In this document: one piece after another, positions 1 to 8,071 of the stretch
How the letters are laid out: every line of letters starts with the position of its first letter
Numbering within the stretch: the stretch's first letter is position 1
Assembly: GCA_021741075.1 (NCBI GenBank)
Contig: JAIOYO010000007.1
Coordinates: 18,853 to 82,852, forward strand
From: Flavobacteriales bacterium
Lineage (GTDB): Bacteria > Bacteroidota > Bacteroidia > UBA10329
Length of the DNA: 64,000 bases
Reading direction: 5' to 3'
The notes under the pieces: model-generated
Seen by the model: the letters and a program-made list of their open reading frames with translations, nothing else
The model's database searches: none
What the model was told of the DNA's origin: nothing
Made by a program: the position numbers and the translations under genes

Positions 1-180
1 GAGGAATTCAATTACGAAGGCGAAACTGTGATGATGGCGCCAGGTAGTGGATTCTACTCAACTCGGGCATTCGGAGAAAAGCAGGTTCGTATTGCCTATG
101 TATTGAAGGAGGAAGATTTGATGCGATCCATCAAGATTATTGAGGAAGGTTTGAAGGCTTATCCCGGACGGATTTCCTGA
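1..180 (+). CDS. Class I/II aminotransferase, C-terminal end (partial)
   Basis: The reading frame is open from the left edge and stops with TGA at 178-180, giving the last 59 residues of a protein. The segment contains G-S-G-F-Y followed by VRIAYVL, the pattern of the small domain of fold-type I PLP aminotransferases (aspartate/aromatic type), where the Arg binds the substrate carboxylate. The lysine that binds PLP lies outside the window, so substrate cannot be assigned. It ends 2 bp before the convergent stop of the next gene. Confidence 0.75.
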   Translation, partial: EEFNYEGETVMMAPGSGFYSTRAFGEKQVRIAYVLKEEDLMRSIKIIEEGLKAYPGRIS

Positions 181-182
181 AT

Positions 183-1085
183 TTATTGGGTGTCAACCAC
201 CAATCTGTAGCCAATTCCCCTAACGTTGGTAATCTTTATGTTAGAATCACCTTCTAGTTTCTTTCGCAGTTTGGAGATAAACACATCCAACGTTCTACCT
301 ACATAATCTCCCTCATCACCCCAGACCATTTTCAGAATGGTTTCGCGTTCAACGGTGTTGTTGGTGGAATCGCACAATAACTGAAGCAGGTCACATTCTT
401 TACTTGTAAGTTCAATTCGTTCGTCTTTAAACCACAGCTCCATCTTCCGTTTGTTGAATTTGTATTCGCCAATTGGAATAATGTTTAGGTCAACTTCAGG
501 CTTAGCGACTGGTTTCTTCTTCATCAGGAATTGAACAACAACCATAGGTAGGAGCACACAGATTAGCATGAGTGCTAGAACGATGTACCTGTCTGTTTGA
601 CCATAGTCTGTGTTTGCAATCAGTTCAGTGTCAGAAGTTTTAACAGCTGGTTTCAGAATCGTGACCACCAGATTATAACACGCTTTTGGCTGATCTCTTT
701 CTCTGCAAGCAAGTACGTTTTCGTGCTCTGAAATTCCAACTTCATAGCTGTGAACCACTAAATTTGAATCGCAAGATTTGAACTCCACGATGTAGCTTTT
801 AGCAATTCCAGTAGCTGCAATTACACTATCAATGACAGACGCCAAATCATCCGGATTGAAACCGAATTCGGTTGCAAATGAAATTGTATAGGAATTTTCA
901 TTTTTTCCAATCGGAAGAACGCGCGAAGCGCTATCTCCCAAACGGAGAAGTACCTGATGCCCAATCATCCGCATCGAAACTTCGATGTGCTGTTCTTCTT
1001 CCTCTTGAGCCATTTTATCCTCAGCAAAAGCTGCATGCGCGAAAACCAGAACTGAAAGAAGACCAAAAATGAGTCGATTCATCAT
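183..1085 (-). CDS. Membrane-anchored winged-helix (OmpR/PhoB-type) transcriptional regulator
   Basis: 300 residues. The N-terminus is a signal peptide (about 1-21, ending AHAAFA). An extracytoplasmic region of about 145 residues with three cysteines follows, then one membrane segment at about 168-190 (IVLALMLICVLLPMVVVQFL), and a C-terminal winged helix (about 205-300) with LTSKECDLLQLL, LDVFISKLRKKL and ITNVRGIGYRL, which are typical of the OmpR/PhoB DNA-binding fold. The predicted topology is sensor outside, DNA-binding domain inside at the C-terminus, the reverse order of ToxR/CadC. There is no receiver domain. It is divergent from the lipoprotein gene at 1208, and the shared intergenic region carries operator-like repeats, so it may control that gene or itself. 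The ligand is unknown. Confidence 0.8.
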   Translation of the reverse strand: MMNRLIFGLLSVLVFAHAAFAEDKMAQEEEEQHIEVSMRMIGHQVLLRLGDSASRVLPIGKNENSYTISFATEFGFNPDDLASVIDSVIAATGIAKSYIVEFKSCDSNLVVHSYEVGISEHENVLACRERDQPKACYNLVVTILKPAVKTSDTELIANTDYGQTDRYIVLALMLICVLLPMVVVQFLMKKKPVAKPEVDLNIIPIGEYKFNKRKMELWFKDERIELTSKECDLLQLLCDSTNNTVERETILKMVWGDEGDYVGRTLDVFISKLRKKLEGDSNIKITNVRGIGYRLVVDTQ

Positions 1086-1089
1086 TCCG

Positions 1090-1097
1090 CAAAGCTA
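1090..1097 (-). promoter_or_regulatory. -7 promoter box (TAnnTTTG) of the membrane regulator
   Basis: On the minus strand this reads TAGCTTTG, a perfect match to the Bacteroidota -7 consensus TAnnTTTG. It ends only 4 bases before the first ATG of the regulator, so transcription would begin at or next to the start codon (a leaderless or near-leaderless mRNA). No good -33 TTG is seen at the expected spacing. Confidence 0.45.
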
Positions 1098-1124
1098 CCC
1101 GTTCAATTGGCTGTTTAAAATGAT

Positions 1125-1168
1125 CTACATTCCTTTTACACTAATTTACATTCGTTTTACGAACGAAT
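1125..1168. promoter_or_regulatory. Operator-like direct and inverted repeats
   Basis: Two imperfect direct repeats of the form TACATTC(C/G)TTTTAC start 21 bp apart (about 1125 and 1146), two helical turns. The second overlaps a perfect inverted repeat ATTCGTT-N5-AACGAAT at 1150-1168. OmpR-type regulators usually bind direct half-sites about one or two turns apart, so this is a plausible site for the adjacent winged-helix regulator. It lies just upstream of the -7 box of the lipoprotein gene. Binding is inferred, not shown. Confidence 0.4.
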
Positions 1169-1182
1169 GAGTTGACCTAATC

Positions 1183-1190
1183 TACATTTG
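1183..1190 (+). promoter_or_regulatory. -7 promoter box of the duplicated lipoprotein gene
   Basis: TACATTTG matches TAnnTTTG exactly. A transcription start about 7 bases downstream would leave a leader of roughly 10 nt before the ATG at 1208. The repeats at 1125-1168 occupy the position expected for an activator or repressor site. Confidence 0.5.
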
Positions 1191-1207
1191 GGTCAAACAA
1201 AAACGCC

Positions 1208-2245
1208 ATGAAATACATTCTCGCTTCACTCTTACTTTCAGTTGCAAATAGTTGCACAGAGGAATCCATTACCGATTCAGCACCAAACGCTGAATTGTGC
1301 AGGTCAATTTTAATCAATCCTGACCTTGCATATAATCATGAGTATGACCTAACGCTTTCTATTGAAGACGCTGGAAATGGCGAATACAAATTGGCGAGTG
1401 TAATAGACTTCCATAATGGAGCGTATACGGCATCACCTCTTTCGAATAATAATTTTACTGGAGCATTTAAAGTAACCTTTCACCATAATGATAATCTAAC
1501 AACAGACGATTCAATAGAAGAAATTCCACGTTCTGTAGAGAAAATTGACCTTTTCGGAAATTTGGTTAGTTGGGTCAATGAAAAAACCACTTATAAGAAA
1601 AAACTCAAGCTCAAATCTGAGCAAGACTTTAAAGTGTCTGGAGTTGTGAGTTTTACGATTGAACCCACCTGTACGTTTGAAGAAATTCCATTTGATATTT
1701 TCTACATAAATGGAGAGTTGCGCGTTCAGCAATATCCAAAATTGGATAAGACTACGTGCAGTAATCCACGCGTATTGAAAACGAGTATGTATGAGTCGCC
1801 ACTTATTGACCACGAAATAGCCAAGAACCATCCTTATGATGTCGATTTTAAGATTGAGAAAACCTCTGGTGGACAGTACAAATTGGTTACAATAATGCAA
1901 CTTTTTGGAGGGAGTTTTTATGTTTCACCTCACTCAACCATGAACTTTAAAGGGCGATTTACTATCGAAATTGCACCAAACAACAATTTGAGTATTGGAT
2001 CTTCTTTCGTGGAAACACCTCACAGCGAAACCGTTATTGATCCGCATCAGTTTGTTCATGGACCCGTTAATTGGGTAACGAAAAACACGCGTTACGACCA
2101 TTCTTTACAGCTTCACACAGAAGATGATTTCGAGATTGGTGGTAAGCTCATATTCGTAATTGAACCGAAGTGCACACTTGAAGAAGTTCCAATTCTTTTC
2201 AAGTACAAAAATGGAGTTTTAACAGTTGAAAAGTGGAAGTGTTGA
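1208..2245 (+). CDS. Putative lipoprotein with two homologous halves, unknown function
   Basis: 345 residues. The N-terminus (MKYILASLLLSVANSC) looks like a short lipoprotein signal with Cys16 as the acceptor, although the lipobox is not canonical. The mature part is an internal duplication. The first half has NHEYDLTLSIED, NGEYKLASVIDFHNGAY and SPLSNNNFTGAF. The second half has NHPYDVDFKIEK, GGQYKLVTIMQLFGGSF and SPHSTMNFKGRF. Both halves end with a Cys followed by EE(I/V)P. I recognise no known family. It is divergent from a membrane-anchored regulator with shared operator-like repeats, so the pair may be a sensor/effector locus. The next gene is convergent and starts 12 bp downstream of the stop. 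Confidence 0.75.
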   Translation: MKYILASLLLSVANSCTEESITDSAPNAELCRSILINPDLAYNHEYDLTLSIEDAGNGEYKLASVIDFHNGAYTASPLSNNNFTGAFKVTFHHNDNLTTDDSIEEIPRSVEKIDLFGNLVSWVNEKTTYKKKLKLKSEQDFKVSGVVSFTIEPTCTFEEIPFDIFYINGELRVQQYPKLDKTTCSNPRVLKTSMYESPLIDHEIAKNHPYDVDFKIEKTSGGQYKLVTIMQLFGGSFYVSPHSTMNFKGRFTIEIAPNNNLSIGSSFVETPHSETVIDPHQFVHGPVNWVTKNTRYDHSLQLHTEDDFEIGGKLIFVIEPKCTLEEVPILFKYKNGVLTVEKWKC

Positions 2246-2257
2246 AGTCAAATCCGC

Positions 2258-3475
2258 TTAAGGATAAAGCAAATATTTCTTCCGAATCATTTTAAACTGT
2301 TGCAAATCTTCGGCCCAAGTTGAACGAATTTCTTCTGCCGTTTTTCCAGCAATTATCTGTTCTCTTAATTCGGATGAACCAGCCAGTAGGTCAAAAAACC
2401 TGGCATCGAAAAACTTGTCCTTTTCCAAGTAGTTCTGATAGGTTGCTATAAGCCAATCTAAGTTCAGTTTCGCCAAATTCATCAGGCTGTCTTCAGGTAA
2501 ATGAGATAGGTCAATTCCTGAACATGCTTTATTCTTGAACTTTGGGTTTGAGGCCACGTCTTTGATGTCTTTTGGGGTAAATTTGGTGTTCCCATTCGGC
2601 ATGTTCGGATATCCGAATTGCTGAAAAGGTTTATCTGTTCCGCGTCCTTCGCTAACTACGGTTCCTTCAAAATAGCAAAGGCTAGGGTAGAGGTAGATTG
2701 CTTTCTGATTTGGAAGATTTGGCGATGGTGCAATCGGTAAATCGTAAGGCGTTTTACGAGAATAATTATCCAATTCAATCACAGTCAGTTTACATTTCAC
2801 ACCATCTTTCAACCAACCTTCACCGTTCACCATTTTTGCATATTCGCCAACTGTCATTCCATGCACTGCGGGAATTTCGTGCAGCCCAACAAACGATGAA
2901 AACTCCTTTTTTAGAACTGGGCCATCCACGTAATGCCCATTTGGATTTGGACGATCCAGAATAATTATTTCAATATTGTTCTCAGCGCAGGCTTCCATCA
3001 TGTAACTCATGGTGCTGATGTAGGTGTAGAACCGCGTACCCACATCCTGAACGTCAAAAATCACCACATCCAATCCTTCCAATTGTTTGGCAGATGGCTT
3101 GTAATTGCTTCCGTAGAGAGAAACGATTGGAAGGCCTGTCTTCGGGTCTTTGCTATCAGTTATCTTTTCGCCAGCGCCTGCATTTCCCCTAAAACCGTGC
3201 TCTGGAGCAAAAGCACAATTCACTTTCACGCCAAGAGAAAGAAGCGTGTCTATAAGATGTATTTGTCCAACAACAGAAGTTTGATTGGCTACAATTCCGA
3301 CCGATTTTCCTTTCAGAAATGGAAAATACACTTCCATTCTTTCAGCACCCAAACGAAGTTGGTTTCTGACTTCTTTGGTGTTGGTTTCCACAGCTGTGGC
3401 AATGAGGGCAGGTGCAGGTTGAGCACAAGCAGAAAACCACAGGAGAACAAGTAAATATTTGATAGTTTTAGCCAT
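2258..3475 (-). CDS. Exo-beta-N-acetylmuramidase NamZ-like (DUF1343) protein, secreted
   Basis: 405 residues from the ATG at 3475. The frame stays open upstream to 3940, but that part overlaps the divergent permease gene and is not protein-like, whereas the residues after 3475 (KYLLVLLWFSACAQ) form a signal or lipoprotein signal peptide. The body shows DUF1343/NamZ signatures: GIVANQTSV, FAPEHGFRG, GLPIVSLYG, DVQDVGTRFYTYIST, ILDRPNPNG and EGRGTDKPF. NamZ enzymes release terminal N-acetylmuramic acid from peptidoglycan fragments, so this is probably a periplasmic cell-wall recycling enzyme. The exact substrate is inferred from the family. Confidence 0.88.
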   Translation of the reverse strand: MAKTIKYLLVLLWFSACAQPAPALIATAVETNTKEVRNQLRLGAERMEVYFPFLKGKSVGIVANQTSVVGQIHLIDTLLSLGVKVNCAFAPEHGFRGNAGAGEKITDSKDPKTGLPIVSLYGSNYKPSAKQLEGLDVVIFDVQDVGTRFYTYISTMSYMMEACAENNIEIIILDRPNPNGHYVDGPVLKKEFSSFVGLHEIPAVHGMTVGEYAKMVNGEGWLKDGVKCKLTVIELDNYSRKTPYDLPIAPSPNLPNQKAIYLYPSLCYFEGTVVSEGRGTDKPFQQFGYPNMPNGNTKFTPKDIKDVASNPKFKNKACSGIDLSHLPEDSLMNLAKLNLDWLIATYQNYLEKDKFFDARFFDLLAGSSELREQIIAGKTAEEIRSTWAEDLQQFKMIRKKYLLYP

Positions 3476-3511
3476 TATCCTTCTCACAGAAATTCCTTTC
3501 AGAGCAAGCAA

Positions 3512-4750
3512 TTGAACACTTCCTTTTTTATTGCAAAACGCCTCATCCGTGCTGGCGGGCAGGCCGAAAGTAATACTATTTCGGGTACGCGTCCGATAGT
3601 GCAGATTGCCATTGCCGGCATTGCCTTGGGTTTGGCTGTGATGATTATTTCCATGGCCATTGTCACCGGTTTTCAGAAGGAGATAACAGACAAGGTGGTC
3701 AATTTTGGTTCGGATATCGTTATTACCGAGTATTCCAATCTTAATGCCATAGAGCCGCAGCCCGTTTCCAAGGCACAAGATTTCTATCCGAGTTTGACGG
3801 AAATAGAAGGTATCCGCCACATTCAGGTATTTGCCACCAAAGCTGGAATCATTAAAACCGATGAAGAAATTGAAGGTGTGGTAGTGAAAGGAGTTGGTGG
3901 CGATTTCGATTGGAGTTTCTTCAAGAAGCATTTGATTCAAGGCGAAATATTCACGACAAGCGATTCATCGCGAAGCAAGAATATTCTCATTTCAGAGATT
4001 ATTTCTAAAAAGTTGAAGCTTGGAGTAGGAGATAGGATGGAGGTGTTTTTTATTCAGGACGAAAAGCAGCGTGCTCGGATTTTTGATGTGACGGGAATCT
4101 ATAAAACAGGTTTGGCCGAGTATGACGAACGTTATGTAATTACTGATCTCACACATATTCAACGTTTGAATGGCTGGGATGATGACCAAGTGGCAGGATT
4201 TGAGGTTTTTGTGGATGATTTTAGTCGGTTGGAAGAGCTTTCTGACGTTGTTTATTACTCCATCGGAACGGAACTTTTTTCGGCAACAGTAAAAGAACTC
4301 CAACCTCAGATGTTCGACTGGCTTGATTTGCAAGACATGAACGTACGGGTCATCATTATTCTTATGCTTATTGTGGCTGGTTTTAACATGATTTCAGCCT
4401 TACTCATCATGATTATTGAACGTGTTTACATGATTGGAACCTTGAAATCGTTGGGAATGAACGATGGCAAAATTCAAAGCATCTTCATTTATCAGGCTTT
4501 GTACCTGACGGGCGTTGGTCTTTTTTGGGGAAATCTCGTGGGAATATCGCTCTGCCTCATTCAACAGCATTTTGGAATAATCACGCTACCAGAAGAGAGT
4601 TATTATGTCAAAGTGGTGCCAATCAACCTCGAACTGATTCATATTCTCCTTCTCAACTCGGGAACACTTTTCTTTTGTTTTTTGATGTTACTGGTGCCTT
4701 CTATGGTGGTTTCGAGGATACAACCGCTGAAGGCGATACGGTTCTCCTAA
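3512..4750 (+). CDS. FtsX-like ABC transporter permease (LolC/LolE or MacB type)
   Basis: 412 residues starting at TTG 3512, 36 bp from the divergent start of the NamZ-like gene. The layout is one N-terminal membrane segment (about 30-52), a large extracytoplasmic domain (about 53-275) and three C-terminal membrane segments (about 278-302, 322-348 and 375-402). This is the FtsX/LolCE layout, and GTLKSLGMNDGKIQSIFIYQ is the coupling region that contacts the ATPase. No ATPase gene is adjacent. It probably serves lipoprotein release from the inner membrane, but MacB-like efflux cannot be excluded. The stop codon overlaps the stop of convergent cdaA (4747-4750). Confidence 0.85.
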   Translation: MNTSFFIAKRLIRAGGQAESNTISGTRPIVQIAIAGIALGLAVMIISMAIVTGFQKEITDKVVNFGSDIVITEYSNLNAIEPQPVSKAQDFYPSLTEIEGIRHIQVFATKAGIIKTDEEIEGVVVKGVGGDFDWSFFKKHLIQGEIFTTSDSSRSKNILISEIISKKLKLGVGDRMEVFFIQDEKQRARIFDVTGIYKTGLAEYDERYVITDLTHIQRLNGWDDDQVAGFEVFVDDFSRLEELSDVVYYSIGTELFSATVKELQPQMFDWLDLQDMNVRVIIILMLIVAGFNMISALLIMIIERVYMIGTLKSLGMNDGKIQSIFIYQALYLTGVGLFWGNLVGISLCLIQQHFGIITLPEESYYVKVVPINLELIHILLLNSGTLFFCFLMLLVPSMVVSRIQPLKAIRFS

Positions 4751-5547
4751 CCCCCAAACGCCTTCTCCAACACATCCCGCAATCGCTTGGGAGAAATGTC
4801 GTATTCCAACTCTCCATCGTGGGTGATGGAAATGCCACCAGATTGCTCAGAAACAACAATCACAACTGCATCCGAACTCTCGGAGAGCCCAACTGCAGCT
4901 CGGTGACGCATGCCTAAATGTGCTGGAAAATTATCATCATCCGTAACAGGAAGAACACAGCGCGCAGCTACGATTCTGTTACCAGAAATGATTACTGCAC
5001 CATCGTGCAGCGGACTGTTTTTGTAGAAAATAGACTCAAGAATTTTGGTAGAAACGGCTGCATCAATGTCTTCTCCTGTGTTGATATAAAACTGCAAACT
5101 GTTCTCGCGGCTAAGCACCATGATGGCTCCCGTGCTGGTTTGCGCCATGTTTAAACAAGCAGAAACAATGGCGCCAATGTTTAGCGAATCGCGGTTTCGG
5201 AGGCTTTTGCCAAAGTTGAGCCAACGGAATGGAGAACGTCTTCCGTTCATAAATCCTGACGTACCAATCAGAAGGAGAAAGCGTCTTACTTCCTGCTGAA
5301 AAACCACAATAAGCGCCAAAACACCAACGCCTATAAATTGCCCAAGGATGGAATCCAAAAGCTGCATATTGAGAGCGCGAACCAACATCCAAAGTAGGTA
5401 AAGCGAAAGAATTCCTAGAAAAATGTTGACAGCCGCTGTTCCTCTAACCAGATTGTAAAGTTGATACAACAGCAAGGCGACAATGAGGATGTCCAAAGCA
5501 TCGAGCCAACGGAATGTGATAAACCCCAAAAGAATGTCAAGCATCAT
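4747..5547 (-). CDS. cdaA: Diadenylate cyclase CdaA (c-di-AMP synthase)
   Basis: 266 residues. Three membrane segments (about 15-34, 38-58 and 65-84) are followed by a DAC domain with the two catalytic signatures, DGA (182-184) and RHR (214-216), plus LGMRHRAAVGLSE. The enzyme condenses two ATP into cyclic di-AMP, which controls turgor, potassium transport and wall homeostasis. Length and layout match CdaA rather than soluble DisA. In many Bacteroidota cdaA lies next to folP. Here folP is 2.5 kb away and separated by three genes. The terminal codon overlaps that of the convergent permease. Confidence 0.95.
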   Translation of the reverse strand: MMLDILLGFITFRWLDALDILIVALLLYQLYNLVRGTAAVNIFLGILSLYLLWMLVRALNMQLLDSILGQFIGVGVLALIVVFQQEVRRFLLLIGTSGFMNGRRSPFRWLNFGKSLRNRDSLNIGAIVSACLNMAQTSTGAIMVLSRENSLQFYINTGEDIDAAVSTKILESIFYKNSPLHDGAVIISGNRIVAARCVLPVTDDDNFPAHLGMRHRAAVGLSESSDAVVIVVSEQSGGISITHDGELEYDISPKRLRDVLEKAFGG

Positions 5548-5583
5548 TAAAAACGGCCGTATGTTTTACAACTAGGTGATGGT

Positions 5584-5591
5584 CAAATTTA
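5584..5591 (-). promoter_or_regulatory. -7 promoter box of cdaA
   Basis: On the minus strand this reads TAAATTTG (consensus TAnnTTTG), with TTTGAC about 22 nt upstream as a possible -33 element. The predicted start leaves a leader of about 30 nt before cdaA. Confidence 0.5.
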
Positions 5592-5657
5592 GCGTAATAC
5601 GTTGTACTCCTGTCAAAAGTCATTTGCAAATCCAATTGAAGAGCTTATTTCGTATTA

Positions 5658-6482
5658 ATGGCCTTGGAGGAAGATTATCTGAAATTATTTGACCCCGAGA
5701 AAGCTCGGAAGGTTGCGAAGATGGTTCTGCCTATTGCGGAATTGTATCACCGTGTGAAATGGTTGGGATTGGAGAATATTCCGGATGAGGTTTTTTTGGG
5801 CGCAGGCAATCATACCGGTATGCATTTCATGCCTGAGTCGGTGTTGTGGGTTGGGAAATACCAATTTGAAGAAAGACCAGTTCCAATGCTGACGCTGATC
5901 CATCATATAACACATCGGTTGGCAAGTATGCTCAAGTTTCCTGTGCACGAATTGGGATTATTAGAAGCAAACCGTCAGCATGCGCTTGAAGCCTTAAATG
6001 CCGGATTTGCCGTAACTGTCTATCCAGGTGGAGATAGAGATGTGGCACGTCCGTTTTCGGACAGGAATCAAATCAATTTTTTTGACCATTTAGGGTATGT
6101 GAAGACTGCCCTCAAGGCACAAGTTCCCATTCTTCCGATAGTTGGATGTGGAGGTGGAGAAACACTTTTCGTGGTCAATTCGGGTGAAAAATTTGCTGAA
6201 CTGACAGGGTTGAAGCGGTTTGCTAAGATTCACACATGGCCGCTTTATTGGTCATTTCCATTTGGCTTTCATTGGGGGCATTTTCCGCATTTGGAGCTGC
6301 CATTGCCATCTCAAATGACCATTAGCATTTTAAAGCCTTATTCCATAAGCGAATACAGTTCAGAAGATGCCGAGAATCCGGAAATTGTGAAGCACATTAA
6401 CGATGACCTTTTGCGGATTATGCAAAAGGAATTGGACAGACTTTCAAAAAGGCGAATTCCGATTTTGGGAAAGATTTTCTAG
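5658..6482 (+). CDS. PlsC/DAGAT-like lysophospholipid acyltransferase family protein
   Basis: 274 residues. Blocks resembling the glycerolipid acyltransferase family are present: AGNHTGMHFMPES (about 52-64), YPGGDRDVARPF and VPILPIVGCGGGETLFVV. The arrangement is closest to the TMEM68/diacylglycerol-acyltransferase branch. The block-1 motif is NHTGMHF, with no Asp at the HX4D position normally needed for catalysis, so the reaction is uncertain. There is no signal peptide and no clear membrane segment. It is transcribed alone, between divergent cdaA and a convergent phosphodiesterase gene. Confidence 0.75.
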   Translation: MALEEDYLKLFDPEKARKVAKMVLPIAELYHRVKWLGLENIPDEVFLGAGNHTGMHFMPESVLWVGKYQFEERPVPMLTLIHHITHRLASMLKFPVHELGLLEANRQHALEALNAGFAVTVYPGGDRDVARPFSDRNQINFFDHLGYVKTALKAQVPILPIVGCGGGETLFVVNSGEKFAELTGLKRFAKIHTWPLYWSFPFGFHWGHFPHLELPLPSQMTISILKPYSISEYSSEDAENPEIVKHINDDLLRIMQKELDRLSKRRIPILGKIF

Positions 6483-6491
6483 AACGGACAG

Positions 6492-7283
6492 TTACTTCTC
6501 TGATTTATCGAATTCCTCAGCGAATTTTTTCGGAGTGTTCGTGTTAATCAGGTCAGTACCGATTTTCTGAAAAGTTTCCCACGCATTTGCATTGTCTGGC
6601 GATGCCCAAAGGCGCAGTTTCTTTCCTTCTGCATGAACCTTGGAAACCATTTTTCTGAGCTTGTGTTCTTGGTCTTCGGGCATTTTCCCTTTTCCGTTCC
6701 ACGAAAGATGATTGTGGTAGTTATCACTAATAACAGGCATTACTTCGGCAGGAATCTGTTGTCCAATGTCGCTCGGTCGCCCATCCAAAAACGCCAGTTT
6801 GGGTTCAGCATTCAGAACCGCATCGGTCGGTCGTCCTCCCGAAAGGAAAACAGTTACCGCTCCAAGCTTCAATTCTCCATCTTCCATTATCGATAGCATG
6901 GAACGGTAATTCTCTAAAAGTTCTGTCAGTCGGTTAAAGGTTTCCATTCCGCCACCTTTGAAATCAATCATTAAATAGAAAGGTCCATCATAATTCGGAT
7001 AAACCTTTCCGCCATGTTTCTGAACCTGCTCAAAAAGTGGCTTGAGGTAGAGGTTTTCTAACGAGCGTTTTTTGTTTCTCCCAAGTGGGCGAACATGAGC
7101 AACAATCAGTTCGCCTTTCATCAAATGCACATCAGCTTCTACCGAAACAAAGCCGCTTTTTAATGCTTCAAACAGAGGCTCTTTGTTTAAGTAATCGTTG
7201 TGTGCGTGGCCGGGAATGACCGTTTGAGCTATGGTAGAAAAAACGAAAAATGAAAAAACGAAAAAGGAGAAAATGGACTTCAT
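6492..7283 (-). CDS. Secreted PI-PLC/GDPD-like (AIM6-type) phosphodiesterase
   Basis: 263 residues with a signal peptide (about 1-19, ending FSTIAQ). The mature N-terminus has GHAHNDYLN, then VEADVHLMKGELIVAHVRP, the HxHND and ExDxH metal/phosphate-site pattern of the PI-specific phospholipase C/glycerophosphodiester phosphodiesterase TIM-barrel superfamily. The likely role is hydrolysis of a phosphodiester in the periplasm. The substrate is unknown. The start ATG overlaps the stop of the upstream methyltransferase by 4 bp (7280-7283), so it is the third gene of the folP operon and probably translationally coupled. Confidence 0.8.
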   Translation of the reverse strand: MKSIFSFFVFSFFVFSTIAQTVIPGHAHNDYLNKEPLFEALKSGFVSVEADVHLMKGELIVAHVRPLGRNKKRSLENLYLKPLFEQVQKHGGKVYPNYDGPFYLMIDFKGGGMETFNRLTELLENYRSMLSIMEDGELKLGAVTVFLSGGRPTDAVLNAEPKLAFLDGRPSDIGQQIPAEVMPVISDNYHNHLSWNGKGKMPEDQEHKLRKMVSKVHAEGKKLRLWASPDNANAWETFQKIGTDLINTNTPKKFAEEFDKSEK

Positions 7284-8071
7284 TTTTTTGTTGCGGTTAA
7301 AGAATAAACCAACGGTAATTTGTGTCCGTGTTTTTCGATAATGAATTTTCGTTCTTCCAGTTGTTTCATTCCTAAAAAACAGTTGTAAGGCGAATAATCG
7401 AATTCATCAAAGCTTTTCAAAACAAGGCCGTTTTCCTCAAGTGCATGGAATACTTCAGCCAAACCGTGATTCCAAGAAATCTCTGTTTTTTCGAACGAAG
7501 CATTGGAGTCGGCATACGTTCCAGTGGAGGTTTCTACAATGGCTTCGTCTTTAAAGTAGCTGTATTCTATTTTCTCAAAATCGTTGTCAAACATCCACAC
7601 CACTGGATGGAACTCTACAAAAACTAGTTTGCCGTTGGGTTTTAGGTAATGTGCGATGGTTTCTGCCCATTGGTTAAGGTCGGGTAGCCAGCCAATGGTG
7701 CCATAGGAGGTATAAACGATGTCGAATTTCTGGCCAATCTTACCGATGAGTTCTAATACATCGCTTACCACAAATTCGACATCTAATCCGAGTTCCTCGT
7801 TCAGGCTGCGTGCTGCATTTATGGCCTCATCCGATAGGTCAACGCCCACAACTTGAGCACCTATCCGCGCTAGCGAAAGCGAATCTTGTCCGAAGTGACA
7901 TTGCAAATGCAGAATGAATTTGCCGTTTACATCTCCCAACAATTCTAGTTCAATAGCATTCAAACTGGTTTTGCCAGCTTTCCAACCTTCTAAATCGTAG
8001 AAATCAGAAGTTAAATGAGTTGCAACACGCTTGTTCCATGCATCTCGGTTGGTAGATTGATAGTTGTTCAT
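7280..8071 (-). CDS. Class I SAM-dependent methyltransferase
   Basis: 263 residues. Motif I is ILHLQCHFGQDSLSLARIGA, with the acidic motif II residue in VVGVDLSDEAI, then DIVYTSYGTIGWLPDLNQW and GKLVFVEFHPV. This is a Rossmann-fold methyltransferase of the Methyltransf_25/11 group. The HFGQD variant replaces the usual GxGxG and is common in this subfamily. The substrate is unknown. Both ends overlap neighbours by 4 bp (folP upstream, phosphodiesterase downstream), so it is the middle gene of a coupled operon. Confidence 0.85.
   Translation of the reverse strand: MNNYQSTNRDAWNKRVATHLTSDFYDLEGWKAGKTSLNAIELELLGDVNGKFILHLQCHFGQDSLSLARIGAQVVGVDLSDEAINAARSLNEELGLDVEFVVSDVLELIGKIGQKFDIVYTSYGTIGWLPDLNQWAETIAHYLKPNGKLVFVEFHPVVWMFDNDFEKIEYSYFKDEAIVETSTGTYADSNASFEKTEISWNHGLAEVFHALEENGLVLKSFDEFDYSPYNCFLGMKQLEERKFIIEKHGHKLPLVYSLTATKK

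Noticed and set aside
3476..3940. N-terminal extension of the NamZ-like protein
   Set aside because: It overlaps the divergent permease coding sequence, its composition is not protein-like, and a clean signal peptide starts at 3475.
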